Assembly (NCBI GenBank): GCA_000695325.1
Contig: AVPN01000250.1
Coordinates: 16,398-62,199 of the forward strand
Direction of reading: 5' to 3'
Source: Pleurobrachia bachei
Lineage: Eukaryota > Ctenophora > Tentaculata > Cydippida > Pleurobrachiidae
DNA: 45,802 nucleotides
Made by a program: the position numbers and the translations under genes. Within the stretch, counting starts at the first letter, position 1. Every line of letters starts with the position of its first letter. Positions 29,480-41,200 of the stretch are shown here, piece by piece. The notes beneath the pieces were generated by a model. It did not search any database. It saw nothing but the letters and a program-made list of their open reading frames with translations, and had not been told where the DNA came from.

Positions 29480-30212
29480 TCTTTCTCTTTTTACTGGTAT
29501 CTTTATCAGCTGTTAGAGTTAAAGGGGTCGACCACTCCCCGTTCCCGACCGACATAAATCCAACAAATCGCTGTTGAAGTTCCTTGGCTATGACGGCATT
29601 CACAACTGTCGGGTAATGGGCGCTATGCCCTTTATAGCCAATTTCGACCCCATATTCGCTTCAGAAGGGCAACCTGGTAGATGATAAACACAAATTTAGG
29701 GGAAGTAATTAAGCATACTCTATCAACCATGAACCCTCCTCAATCAGTTTTGTTCATATTGGAGGTATTTCTTATTTCTTACCTGTTCCGGGTAAACACT
29801 GTATGGGATGCAGTGAAGGACGTCAAAGTAAACTTGGGTCACAAGTCGTAGGCGAATAGTGTGACCAAGATCCTTCTTCTTCTTCTCCTTCGCTTCGTCC
29901 TCCTCATGTGTGATCCTAAATTTCCTCCAACTGTATCCCGGGTGGTTTCGGAGATCAGCGGTGTGGTTGTTTCAGGTAGGCGGCGTGGTTGTTCCAGGTA
30001 GGCATCCTTGTCAACCTACCGGATCTTTTGTCGAGTTTCTGGCCGGGTGGTCTAGCGAGTTCGGGGAAAGTGTACCCCTTGCACCAGTGATTCGTCACTT
30101 TAGCATGCCTCTCACAGTGTGTACACGTGACACATGGCCCGCTCGCCCTGAATTTCATGTGGTGTGGCCGAAGACATTCTGAGCAATATTGGCATCCCAA
30201 ACTCAGCATCCT
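29480..30212 (-). CDS. Zinc-finger and DKDTSK-module exons (second paralogue)
   Basis: An ORF from 30209 reads LGCQYCSECLRPHHMKFRAS and CVTCTHCERHAKVTNHWCKG, eight or so Cys/His in CxxC pairs, so probably a zinc-binding module. A segment about 29925-29803 reads KDLGHTIRLRLVTQVYFDVL; another about 29650-29480 reads GYKGHSAHYPTVVNAVIAKE and NGEWSTPLTLTADKDTSKKR before a GTAAATACC donor. The last parallels the 31.03-30.89 kb exon, so a related gene copy is inserted here or exons were duplicated. The 29.9-30.0 kb part contains a short direct repeat (GTGGTTGTT...CAGGTAGGC, two units). Confidence 0.45.
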
Positions 30213-30469
30213 TCCACTTAAATCAATCCAATTGGTTGGGATTTTTCAATATTTGATTGGGGAGGTGCAGTAGTACGCACTTTTACCCGGGGAGTCGTAC
30301 TCATTATCCTAATCCCCTCCGGGTAAACTCTTTTGTAGACACATCATGAGGTAGTTGAGGTAGAAAGAGGCCATTATGAGGAACAACTATGTTGAGTATA
30401 AAACCCTAGAGTTATGACGGAGGTATGTGGATTTGTCGATGGTCGGGGCACCTATTGTCTTCATCAACG

Positions 30470-31300
30470 AATCAAATGCTGTGAATCGTATTCCAGCGAT
30501 AGGGACAGCAGATGTTATCCGAGGGTTTCTCTGATTTCCTCCCTAGCTGCTCCGCCACGTGTTCAGCGAAGTGAACGTTGATCACCGCCCCGCCAAAGGA
30601 TCCGCCAACAAACTGCCCATGGGTTATCAGGCCAGGAAAACGGCTCTTCAGCGTCTTCACTACAAGGGTTGCCAACCCAGCCCCACTATTGTCCTTGGCA
30701 GACGGGTTCCCTACGTATAGTACTTGGGACAGGTCTGCTCCCTCTCCTATATCGGGCATCTTTATACAGAGCAGGACCCTTTTCCTGAAAGGAAGGATTT
30801 ACATGATTAGCTAAGCTATAAAGTTTGTAGAATTGCAGTGTTTGAAACATTAAATCAGTGAATCAATAAAACATGTTGTTTAGTACCTGCATTTCGATTG
30901 ATCTTTGTCCATTACAAGGGAAAATGGAATACGGAACCCCAGAGAATTGGATGTTGTCTTGATGTATTCGTCCAAGTTCTCCCGTAGCACACTGTCCGCA
31001 GCATCGACAATTTTAGGTGGTATATCCCTACCGTGGCTCCATAACGGCTAGAGGCAATCCGTCCAGAGAGACCTCTTTGAAGTATACCTTCAGTAACTTT
31101 GGGGTCCTGAGTGTCACCTTCAGTTCTGCCGCCAATTCCAGGGCTGGCTCGTTATTCTTAGGGTCCCTGAAGAATTTCACATGTACAAACCTTGTAGGAC
31201 GTAGGTGTATGGAGGCCCCATAGCGAACAAGTCATCCAACGTCCTGACGTGATCCATGAGGACGGTGCAAACGGGGTGCGGGAGACACTAAAACTGACCG
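30470..31300 (-). CDS. Core exons of a transposase-derived (KIAA1586-like) protein
   Basis: Minus strand pieces: about 31290-31191 (MDHVRTLDDLFAMGPPYTYV), about 31190-31040 (DPKNNEPALELAAELKVTLR), about 31028-30890 (RDIPPKIVDAADSVLRENLD, IPFSLVMDKDQSKCR before GTACTA), and 30785-30470 (MPDIGEGADLSQVLYVGN, GLITHGQFVGGSFGGAVINV, HFAEHVAEQLGR). The frame changes between the second and third piece near 31025 without a clear intron, so this copy may be damaged. The layout (PPKIV..., then DKxTxK, then GGSxxG) is that of proteins related to human KIAA1586, themselves transposase-derived. Downstream exons continue at 28203. Confidence 0.5.
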
Positions 31301-31562
31301 ATGATGTGTTGATGGGCGGCCCTCTTCAAAACACTTGTAGAGCCTCTCCATCTTTTTCAACATCTCTTCCCGTCTATCAAACAATGTCCGCATCATTTCA
31401 TTGGACTGGAGGGATAGAGAGGGTATGTTAAATGTTAATTTAGACGACTGATGAGATGACACGAGCTTGGTTCACCCGATCACCATAATGATAAGTTTGG
31501 TCGATTAATTATTTATCTTTACTCTCATGTTTGCTCTTTCTCTCCTTTTCTCTTTCTCTCTT

Positions 31563-31814
31563 TTAAAAAAGCTGGTTACCTTTATTCTGTTGGTGTCTCT
31601 TGGCTTCCTCTACCAGCTTTGTTTCCTGTAACTTTCCATACTTTATCATTCCTTCCTTTACTTCTTTCCTTAACTGCACCTCCCTCTTCTTACTCTCTAC
31701 GGCCTCCTTCCTCAATAGGTTGTTCTTCTCCTGTAACCTTCTATATTTTCTCTTCCCTTTGCTCCTCTCGCTGTGAACCCCCTTGCTACGATGGCATTGT
31801 AGGTTGCCTCGCAC
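31563..31814 (-). CDS. Coiled-coil ORF
   Basis: Minus strand reads RKYRRLQEKNNLLRKEAVES, KKREVQLRKEVKEGMIKYGK and KLVEEAKRHQQNKGNQL; nearly every fourth residue is Leu, Lys or Glu. Style is like the coiled-coil exon at 26.2-26.4 kb, so it may be a 5' exon of the same gene family. It ends near AAAAAAGCTGGTTACCTTT, a phrase also present at 22645-22670. Confidence 0.45.
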   Translation of the reverse strand: MRGNLQCHRSKGVHSERSKGKRKYRRLQEKNNLLRKEAVESKKREVQLRKEVKEGMIKYGKLQETKLVEEAKRHQQNKGNQLF

Positions 31815-31832
31815 ACTTCCAGAAACCCAAGG

Positions 31833-32297
31833 TCATGGGTCGGGAGGTGAGGCTCGGGGGCGAAGGACGATCGGGGGGCTCTGGTGGTGCCAGCCCACAA
31901 CAGTTATCGAGTGTGGGGATGAAGGGAAGGGGGGTTGGTCCTCCATTGGTGGGTTACAGGCCACCAACATATTGGTTAGTTGTTGACCTGTGGCCCCGTG
32001 GAGCCAACTCCCACTCCTTATAACGAGTCTTCTAGTTCCTGCATTGGATGAGACCAAACTCCAAGAGGGGAGAGCTTCTAGCGCCTGGGCCGTACGCTCC
32101 AGGCTGTCTTCATCCTCCAGTGAGAGAATCACCGACCTGCCAGACGTTCTGGCGTCAGTAATCCTCAGGTGAGTGGTTTCATTGGTGTAGTGAGTTAACA
32201 CTACATCCCGACGGAGTCGGTTCAAGTCCGGTGGTCCTTGGCTGTGGGTCGAAACACCGTCCTTGGCCTTAGGTTCCATGGGTGTGACAGTAGACAA
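31833..32297 (-). CDS. 154-residue ORF of unknown function, LINE ORF1/gag-like character
   Basis: Contains ARTSGRSVILSLEDEDSLER, TAQALEALPSWSLVSSN and RRLVIRSGSWLHGATGQQLT. The pattern beta-strand/helix with SLERTAQALEALP then RRLVI resembles the nucleic-acid-binding ORF1 domains of some invertebrate LINEs, but I cannot place it. The first ~10 residues overlap a repeat shared with 32755-32785 (CCATGGGTGTGACAGTAGAC), so the ATG may be incidental. Confidence 0.35.
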   Translation of the reverse strand: MSTVTPMEPKAKDGVSTHSQGPPDLNRLRRDVVLTHYTNETTHLRITDARTSGRSVILSLEDEDSLERTAQALEALPSWSLVSSNAGTRRLVIRSGSWLHGATGQQLTNMLVACNPPMEDQPPFPSSPHSITVVGWHHQSPPIVLRPRASPPDP

Positions 32298-33199
32298 CTT
32301 GACTACGGAAATACACCTTTTCTGTACAGGAGTGGTGCAAGTGCCTCATTTCCGAATCGTTTTCCGACAAACGTATCCTCATGCTTCAGGTCCCTCGCCA
32401 GCTCATCTAAACTACCTCATGAGGTGTTGTGCTGAATTTGAATTTCGGTCTTGTATTTGTTCCACCAGGACCCACGGTGACGCCATTGAACTTTTCCATG
32501 CTTCTGGATATGAGGGTGCAACTATCGAAATCCTTAGCAAGCTGACGTATGAGAAAGTGATTATCATAGTTTGTGGCGTTGTGAAATAGGGACGTGCATT
32601 GGTCGTGAGCGAGCTTGATTGCATGTAGAATGTGCATAATTAATGATTTTTCCGGTATAATGACAGTGATCTAGATACCGGTCTTCAGTGATGGGCTTTG
32701 TGCAAATATGACACATGTTGGGATTCAACCGAGCTCTAATCTCATCTGTCAAGGTTTCCATGGGTGTGACAGTAGACAGCGTGTGGTAAAACTCTGTGTA
32801 CAGCTCCATTAACCGAGTTGTAAACATTTCCACACAGTCTGTTCCCAGTGCACTTGGGCCATCCTTCACAGAGCACACACTCAGGCTCCAATAGACATTC
32901 GAAGTCCGCAGCTGAAAATACAATGGGTCAAAAGGCTCCCCTCTTAAAAAGTCACCCACAGGGGCTTCTCGCACGCAGAGGGGTAACTTCATCACCAACT
33001 CCCCTCTATAGATCCCATTCGCGGTACGTACCTATATAGAATGGGTGTTCAACCGTCTTTTGGTATCCTTTGAACTTTTATAGATATTTCCCGTACGGCA
33101 TAGTTGTGATCTGTGGAGCATTTTTAAGACACTACTCTAGATGCTCATCATATACCTTCTTGGTTGACGTGCTGCAATAATGAGGATTATAAGCACTTG

Positions 33200-34463
33200 A
33201 AATGAGGGAGCAATCCAAAAAAGAGAGAAACCTCGATAATCGAGGAAACACTTACATGTAGAAACAGTTGCGGCATAAAAAGTTGGTGCGTTTGTGTTTG
33301 GTTCTTGATGGGAGCCTCTCAGCGTCGGCGTATACCTGTGAGCATATAGATGTGTATCTCTTGTAGAACTTATGGTGTACAGTTTAAAATTGAACTAATA
33401 ATTTACGCACCTTGCTTTTGAGATTTCAATTTTTTCTACATTGTTCACGATCCACCCGGACCCCTCCCGTTCCAAATTGTCAATGTTTTCAAGAAGTTCC
33501 CCTATGTGTTCGTTGAATGTCTTCTCGAGATTATCGACGTGGTAAACGATCCTCGTCTTGGTATGTGTGAAGAACGTAGATTCCTCTTCCAGCTGAACCG
33601 CTCTTCTCATCTTCAGGGTTAAAGTTAGGGAAAACTTTAGCCCTAAATTCAGTGAGAGTGAAAGTTCCTCAGATTCTCCACAACTGTTTGGGTGTTTTGC
33701 CGCAATACACCCTCATAATCGGAGTTACTCTCCGGACGAATTTACGTTTTCGTCATCCAGCCGTTTAGAGATTCTGTAACCTCTTAGACTAGTGTGAAAG
33801 CTATGGGGGAGACATCCTCCAGTAACAGTGTGGGGTTGATAATCCTCGCCCCCTGTCCACTGATGACTGCATGAGCAGCTAGCATGTCGAGTTGGGCATT
33901 GTACATCTCTGCACCCAATGCAGAAACCAGGGTTGGGATCCTCTCTTTCGAGTAGACCACTCGGGGTCTAGATTGGAATTCCTTCCTCTCGTTTTCCACC
34001 TTAATTTGACATTTGACAGCAAATCTAGTTGGGATTTTGTGGGCCTGAAGTTTGCCGGTGATATCGGCGGTCAGATTTCCGGATCGAATAGCAGCAGAGA
34101 TCATTTTAGCGTTTGCCGTTTAAAGTTTGGGTTCAGGGTAAGCAACAAATATAGCAAGCGATTTCGAGATTCTTTTTCCTCCAGGGATGGTTGATATCAG
34201 AGTGGCATCCTCCAGTAGCAGCGTAGCGGTGCTAGTGCCTCAATTCCAAATATTTTACCGAAAAACAAATTTGGATTCCCATGCTTTAGGTTACCCGCCA
34301 GTTCAGCTAAACCAGCCTTGAGGTGTTGAGCCGAAACGATAAACTTGAATTTTGGCCCTGACCTCTGTAGTAGCACCAACAGGACCAAACTTTTCCATGT
34401 TTCTGGGAATGACGAGCATATGTAAGACAATTTTTACCGAGTTTCGAATTCGTTTTAATTCAC
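33200..34463 (+). repeat. 1264 bp tandem unit, copy 1
   Basis: Starts AAATGAGGGAGCAATCCAAA and runs to TTTTAATTCAC; the next copy follows without spacer. No differences were noticed between the copies. Confidence 0.95.
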
Positions 34464-35727
34464 AAATGAGGGAGCAATCCAAAAAAGAGAGAAACCTCGA
34501 TAATCGAGGAAACACTTACATGTAGAAACAGTTGCGGCATAAAAAGTTGGTGCGTTTGTGTTTGGTTCTTGATGGGAGCCTCTCAGCGTCGGCGTATACC
34601 TGTGAGCATATAGATGTGTATCTCTTGTAGAACTTATGGTGTACAGTTTAAAATTGAACTAATAATTTACGCACCTTGCTTTTGAGATTTCAATTTTTTC
34701 TACATTGTTCACGATCCACCCGGACCCCTCCCGTTCCAAATTGTCAATGTTTTCAAGAAGTTCCCCTATGTGTTCGTTGAATGTCTTCTCGAGATTATCG
34801 ACGTGGTAAACGATCCTCGTCTTGGTATGTGTGAAGAACGTAGATTCCTCTTCCAGCTGAACCGCTCTTCTCATCTTCAGGGTTAAAGTTAGGGAAAACT
34901 TTAGCCCTAAATTCAGTGAGAGTGAAAGTTCCTCAGATTCTCCACAACTGTTTGGGTGTTTTGCCGCAATACACCCTCATAATCGGAGTTACTCTCCGGA
35001 CGAATTTACGTTTTCGTCATCCAGCCGTTTAGAGATTCTGTAACCTCTTAGACTAGTGTGAAAGCTATGGGGGAGACATCCTCCAGTAACAGTGTGGGGT
35101 TGATAATCCTCGCCCCCTGTCCACTGATGACTGCATGAGCAGCTAGCATGTCGAGTTGGGCATTGTACATCTCTGCACCCAATGCAGAAACCAGGGTTGG
35201 GATCCTCTCTTTCGAGTAGACCACTCGGGGTCTAGATTGGAATTCCTTCCTCTCGTTTTCCACCTTAATTTGACATTTGACAGCAAATCTAGTTGGGATT
35301 TTGTGGGCCTGAAGTTTGCCGGTGATATCGGCGGTCAGATTTCCGGATCGAATAGCAGCAGAGATCATTTTAGCGTTTGCCGTTTAAAGTTTGGGTTCAG
35401 GGTAAGCAACAAATATAGCAAGCGATTTCGAGATTCTTTTTCCTCCAGGGATGGTTGATATCAGAGTGGCATCCTCCAGTAGCAGCGTAGCGGTGCTAGT
35501 GCCTCAATTCCAAATATTTTACCGAAAAACAAATTTGGATTCCCATGCTTTAGGTTACCCGCCAGTTCAGCTAAACCAGCCTTGAGGTGTTGAGCCGAAA
35601 CGATAAACTTGAATTTTGGCCCTGACCTCTGTAGTAGCACCAACAGGACCAAACTTTTCCATGTTTCTGGGAATGACGAGCATATGTAAGACAATTTTTA
35701 CCGAGTTTCGAATTCGTTTTAATTCAC
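34464..35727 (+). repeat. 1264 bp tandem unit, copy 2
   Basis: Direct continuation of copy 1 with the same content, ending at TTTTAATTCAC before GCAAACCAGTGGG. Confidence 0.95.
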
Positions 35728-37094
35728 GCAAACCAGTGGGAAATAGGAAAAAAACGAAACGGTAATCTGAAATCGAAATTTTATTCGTTGGAATTCACGG
35801 AATGGGGCGCCGGTTGAGAAACGCGGCGCGCAACATGATTTGCGCGTGCGCTTTCTGCACTTGTTTGCTGAATTGTCACCGCGCGCTACATACATGCGCG
35901 GAATGTCAGTGTGACACTTTGCGTTTGCCAAACTAACCCGAAACTGTGAACACTGAACTTGAAGCTAAAACGGGAGTCAAACGCAGTCAGCAACGGTAAC
36001 TTCTTGTTTCCAATGTGTGTACTGTGACAGTAGAGCTAATACTTGCTCTGAAATAAAACAATATTCATCCGTTTTTGGTGGAAATAAAATCAAGAATAAA
36101 TTGCTTAGTTATGTTACAGCGTAATAGTTAATTACTATTATCATTAACTATGAGGTAAAAAGTGAATAAATAATACAAATATTAAAGATTGTCTGTACTC
36201 TGTTCCAGTTAATCATATTCAGTCCATTACAGATCTAAACTGGTACCATTCTTTTTGTAAATTTACAGCAAATCAATAGAAAAACTGTACAATACATACT
36301 TCATTGATATTTAAACACAATATTACATACATTTATACATATGCAAGTTAGCATAAATAATAAGTTTTTATAGCTACCTGCTGTTATATTAACTTTTTTA
36401 GACAGAATATAAGTTTCTCTTTTGTAATTCCTAAATTTTGCCGTTTTTCTCAAAAAATAAAATGTAAATCATACATCTTTTGCTAAATAAAAAGTAAAAA
36501 CATTCCACTTTTCTCAGTACACTTCATTTCACCGAACAAAAACGCGTAAAAACAGCTGAAACTGCAATTCAACAATTTATGCTGCATTCAGAGCACACAG
36601 AATTGGATGAATTCATGCAACTTATAACAGCTCTGAAGAAAAAACAATAAACTGTTAACTGTAAAATTAAAGCATGCAAAATAGAAAAGTGTCAAATTGT
36701 ATATTCGCAAACCGGGTACACCGATAGAACATGAACCGTGTGCAGCAAACTAGACCGTGCTTCCGTGGCCACGGGAGCGAGATGAGCGCAGCTCTCAAAT
36801 ATAGGACACGTTTGGTCAGATTTGATCTCACACATCCATCATGCACACAAGGAGTCTAAATCAGTCAGAGCATTACACTGATATATCAAAATTATCAGAC
36901 TTGGTGGATGAGTCCGGTTCAAACCATGCAACACCAAACATTGACAGGCACTGTGGGTCATGTGGCAGCTGTAAAACCAAATGGAGAGACATCATCATGA
37001 TGGGGATGCACAAACTTCAAGTCATTTTAAAATCACCTAGCATTTATCATGTTTTTAGAACTGAACAAATTACAAAACCGTCTCTAATCACCAA
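35728..37094. other. Intergenic stretch, AT-rich with a GC-rich start
   Basis: About 35810-35935 is rich in CpG (GGGGCGCC, GCGGCGCGCAAC, CGCGCGCTACATACATGCGCG) and could be a promoter relic. From 36000 to 36700 the sequence is AT-rich with many AATAAA and TACAT words and no supported exon. An 85-codon ORF at 36841-37098 on plus has no family resemblance and overlaps the Ser-rich exon on the other strand. Confidence 0.4.
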
Positions 37095-37262
37095 TTAGAC
37101 GCGATCAATCGATGTCTTATTTTCTTTACAAATGGACGATTTTGAAGAACTTGATGATGACGAACTTGATGATCTACTATCTTTCATGTCCTTGTGTTTA
37201 ATGTTACTGCTGACGTCTACCATGGTCATATTATCACCACCGGCCCAATTGAAGAAGTTGCT
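37095..37262 (-). CDS. Ser-rich terminal exon, candidate alternative last exon of HAP2
   Basis: After CCTTTCAG the frame reads SNFFNWAGGDNMTMVDVSSN, IKHKDMKDSRSSSSSSSSSK, SSICKENKTSIDRV and stops: 55 residues, with an exact multiple of three. The only co-oriented gene upstream is HAP2, whose last exon contains an in-phase perfect donor AAG|GTGAGA at 38465. Splicing the two would replace the last ~76 residues of the HAP2 tail by this one. It could instead be the last exon of an unrelated gene whose other exons I did not find. Confidence 0.45.
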   Translation of the reverse strand, partial: SNFFNWAGGDNMTMVDVSSNIKHKDMKDSRSSSSSSSSSSKSSICKENKTSIDRV

Positions 37263-38234
37263 CTGAAAGGGTGGGGTGGTGGGGTTGGGGGGTCAGGGGG
37301 CGGAGGGGAGCATGCTCACACAGGAAATCCAATGAAACAATAAGAATTTAGAAATTTAGAGAAATCCATTTCTGCATCTAACTGGGTCCAGTAACCAGTT
37401 CCAATGAATTCCAGCTGATCTCCAGATTAATTATGGTTTGTAGAAGACATTGTCACACCTATGGCTATCCACTCCCTTCTCTCCCACATTAACCCTCTTC
37501 TAACTATCTCATTTTATTTCTCGTTTCCGTGCAGAGTAGTAGACAAACTCTCAAATTTTTCTAAAGATAGATTTGCCGGTGTGTGTATTCCCTCCTCTCT
37601 CTTTCTCTGATTTGACTCAATTATCAGGCACGTTCCTCTCTCTATCTCTCTATCTTTCTCTCTCTGCTCTCTCTCTCTTTCCTCTCATTTTCATTAATTG
37701 GGCGATAGCTCTGGGTGTGTGTGACAGACAGACGGATGTGTCTTCAATAGTGACGTAATTTATTCAAGCTGTACAGCATGGCCATGTCCGTCAAATCAGG
37801 TGATACATTGACACGGTTCAACAGCTGTAGACAATGATAGCCATGGTGTCCATTAGAAGCTGGGTGGGGCTAGAAAACACGGCACAGTCAAATCAGATAA
37901 TAACTTTTTACACGGCTGCTGTGGACGGTATCATAGTGCAGAGGACCGGAGAGCGGAGGGGCTACAAGAAAAGAGGGGATAATGTAAACTAACTGCGGGG
38001 CAAGAAAAGGGGCAGGGTACTCACTAATCAGGCTATAAGTAATCTAGCTCGGCGGAATCGATAAGAAAGGTGTGTGTATAATCTCACAGGTTCTGGTGAC
38101 CTACTAAAGTGTGCTAACTATTATAAATTGTCTTTGAAAAATCCTAAACACTTCAATCATGCCTTTTTAGGGAATTTTATAGCCCATACCAAATATGGGC
38201 AAAGCACAATATTCCCCATAACTGTAAAACAAAG
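37263..38234. other. Gap before the HAP2 stop codon
   Basis: No supported gene. Contains a CT-rich tract (about 37580-37690), a GGGGTGGTGGGGTTGGGG G-run near 37272, and unique sequence. It would be 3' UTR of the long HAP2 form or intron of the alternative form. Confidence 0.4.
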
Positions 38235-41200
38235 CTAAATCAACACCCCATCGCGGCCTCCTTTCAAGAACTGCCCACTATCAAAGCGCACATTCTTCTT
38301 ACTATTCGGCAGAGTCTCATAATGATTCGTATTGTCATTAACAACAATATAATGTAGATCATCTGGTAAACTATCATCTCCAGCCCCGGCTGTAGACCTA
38401 CTCCGAGTCACAGGCACCACACTTTTTACCTGGCCCCTCCCAAAACTACCCGCACGGTATCTCACCTTTTCGTACTTATCTTTGCTTCTCTTCCGGCACA
38501 CACCGAGACATTTCATACACTTGAACAGACACCCGAACATCTTGAGGATTTTCAGGAGAATGGCGATCACCGCGGAGAGAACGATCACAAAGATAATGAT
38601 GACGACCCACTCCACAATTCCTGTTTTGCCGTCGAACCATTTTGCAGGGTTCATGTATTTCGTCCAGGTGGCCAGAGAGAGGATGTCATCTTGTTCTTCG
38701 GGCGTGTATTCGACGACATCCTCGGGAGCTATGAACTTCTCGTTCTTTTTCTCCGTGCAGATTAACTGAAAAATAAAATGTTGTAAAGAATAATAATGGG
38801 GAAAAGAGGGATTTTTAGGCAGGGTACAGCTACTTGCACTACTCGATCATCTGACAACGAACAATTCAAATCTCTCACCGCGTTTGAACAATTAACATGG
38901 CTCACCCCTACCTGGCTAGACTTTGTTTCGTGCGCTCCGCGAACAAATGTAAAGGAGGTTTAGAACAACAATTAACATGACTCACCCAACGACATAATGG
39001 TTCCACGACCACTTCACCCGTTCCCAGGGGTTTCAGGCACGTTTTGGCTTTCTTCACCTCTCCCACCTGCCTGTAAAGAGAACATGTTTTGTTTGTTTGT
39101 TTGTTAAAGACATCTTAGGAACCTTGGATACTGGGTTATCCCCTGGGTTATAAATATAATCACGTTTCATATTTAGGTCACGTGATTGGTTATCAGCCAA
39201 TCAGGGACTAGTATTTCCTGATTCGGTCGGTTCCTAAATCATACTTACTGGCAGGCGGAACTGATCCGAACAATTGCGTTTTGGGTTGTTGGTTTCTTTG
39301 ACTTGACATAGATGTAAAACGAATCTCTCTCATATCCCTGTAACTGGATCGTGAGAAGGGGGAACGGGGATTAGTGACGCCCTACCCTGGTACCCCCAAC
39401 TTTTAGTTCGCATAGTTCGCACAGCAGCTCTCTCTCAGCAATGGATGGGGGTTCACGCCCATGGCAATTACCGCTCGATTATCAAATCTATTGTTTTAGC
39501 AGCTTTACTTACAGCTTGGCCACGTTGTACTCTCACTAAATACCGGTTTTTAATTTGCGGAATATATCGAATCTCTTTCCAGCAGCCTTACGAAATTGTA
39601 GTTTGCAAAAGGGGCTACACGTTGAACAGTCAGCGTGAGTTGGTTGTGCTTTGCTAATTGATGTTGATGTTCGTTTGGGCCCAAAAGTTTTCCAAACCCC
39701 CAGCAACTATTAACATTTAGGTCAGCAATATCATATATGTGGGGGAAGGGTAGATTGATATTCGGTAGGGAGGATTGAAAGAAGAAGATAGATAAAAAGA
39801 CATGAGCTGTAGGGACAGGTAATATGAGAACTCAGCGACATATATCAGCTTCATAACTCACCTTGATGTTTCCAATTATGCTTCCAGCGGCTTGCATAAC
39901 CGTGATGTTCAGGTACCTATAATAGTGGGGGAGGAGGATCATACAGCTAGGGGTGGTCGAATCTATTGCTATTAGGATATGTGATACCCCCATGCAGTAG
40001 GTTGAGGGTTCATTAACTAATTGTCAGCTCATTACTCATTAACAGAATAAAATAATGACTAAATTGATGTGTATATTATACCTGTTAGAAAACTTGTCAA
40101 GGAAGATAGTCCCATGAAAATCTTCCATCTCAGACTTGTCATAAATCATCGAAACCTGGGGAATGTAGGGGAAGATTGAGAGCTATTAGGAAGATTAGGA
40201 AGATTAGGGGCTATTAGGGGAGGGGAAGATTAGAGGCTAGGCCGGGTACGGTAATTAGTTCTTGTGGTATTTATCGTAGCTTCTGTCACTCATAACTTGT
40301 CGTGTGTACTGGCTACAGTACCCCTGAGAAATATGCGCATTTAGGCCACCGCGGTCTCATATGACCGGTATGCACCGGTCTCATACCAGTCCCACACCGG
40401 TCTCATACCTTGTTATCCTTTCTAAATGTTAGTTTGATCTCAAGTCGTGGTGAACTCCGGTGGAAGGCTATCACCTGTCTAGCACTGTCATTCCGAACCA
40501 CATGGCCAACCTGTGACGGATTAAAATTATAATTAGAATAAGTTAGCATAGTCCAAACACAAGGTTTCATTGGACACCCTTTCAATTCTCACTCAGAAAA
40601 TTCCTAGAATAGGCCCTTTCCTTCCTAGGACCATGCCTTATTTAACCATGCCTTTCACAACAGCCTAGCACCATCAGGCATTAATTCACTCAGCAGTGGT
40701 GAAGGTGTTCACTCACCTTGCTGTACAGGAACGTACTGACGTGTTCCGCTTCCTCTGGGAATCTGTTGTAGTAGGCTGCCGCGAAATCTGCAGGTAGGAA
40801 TTACATATATTGATATAGTAACAAAATTCGGGATCCCGATAGTAAAGAAATCTTGGAAGTAATTTAACCCAAATATACAGCTGTTATACAACTCAATTAT
40901 ATCCCAGGTTCCTAAGACAACCAAACAAACGTAAACAAACAAACTCACTTGTTTTCAGTTTGTTTTCTCCACAGTTCTCCGTGGAGGCAACAAAAGCCTC
41001 TCTCACAGTACTCTCTCTAATGGTGTCGTACCCATCCTGTACTTTGTACCAACCCAACTTGTTCATGTTCCACTCGTTTAGACTGCGAGGGAGGGAGGGG
41101 TTATTTGAGTACAACTTTTGGCCAGCTATGCCACTGCGCTACTAAGTTGTGGCATATCTATCTTTTTTGTCGGTTTTATCGCCACAAAAGCAGCGCTTAT

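Larger units (their letters stand above)
32300..35727 (-). mobile_element. Fossil Polinton-like (Maverick) element, DNA polymerase B part
   Basis: Scattered minus-strand pieces match protein-primed family B DNA polymerases carried by Polintons and related elements: an exonuclease-type segment (FHNATNYDNHFLIRQLAKDF), a Cys/His segment of endonuclease VII type (CHICTKPI, DHCHYTGKI), and the region upstream of the polymerase (EGSGWIVNNVEKIEIS, SAQHLKAGLAELAGNLK). The pieces lie in several frames; the element is broken in many places, without recognised terminal repeats, integrase, ATPase or capsid genes. Part of it is tandemly repeated (33200-34463 and 34464-35727). The element is old; the repetition is recent. 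Family assignment is by residue pattern only. Confidence 0.55.

Noticed and set aside
36841-37098. 85-codon plus-strand ORF
   Set aside because: No motif or family similarity; overlaps the better supported Ser-rich exon on the minus strand.
39445-39657. 70-codon plus-strand ORF in HAP2 intron 10
   Set aside because: Lies wholly in an intron, no recognisable content and no flanking splice or polyadenylation signals.
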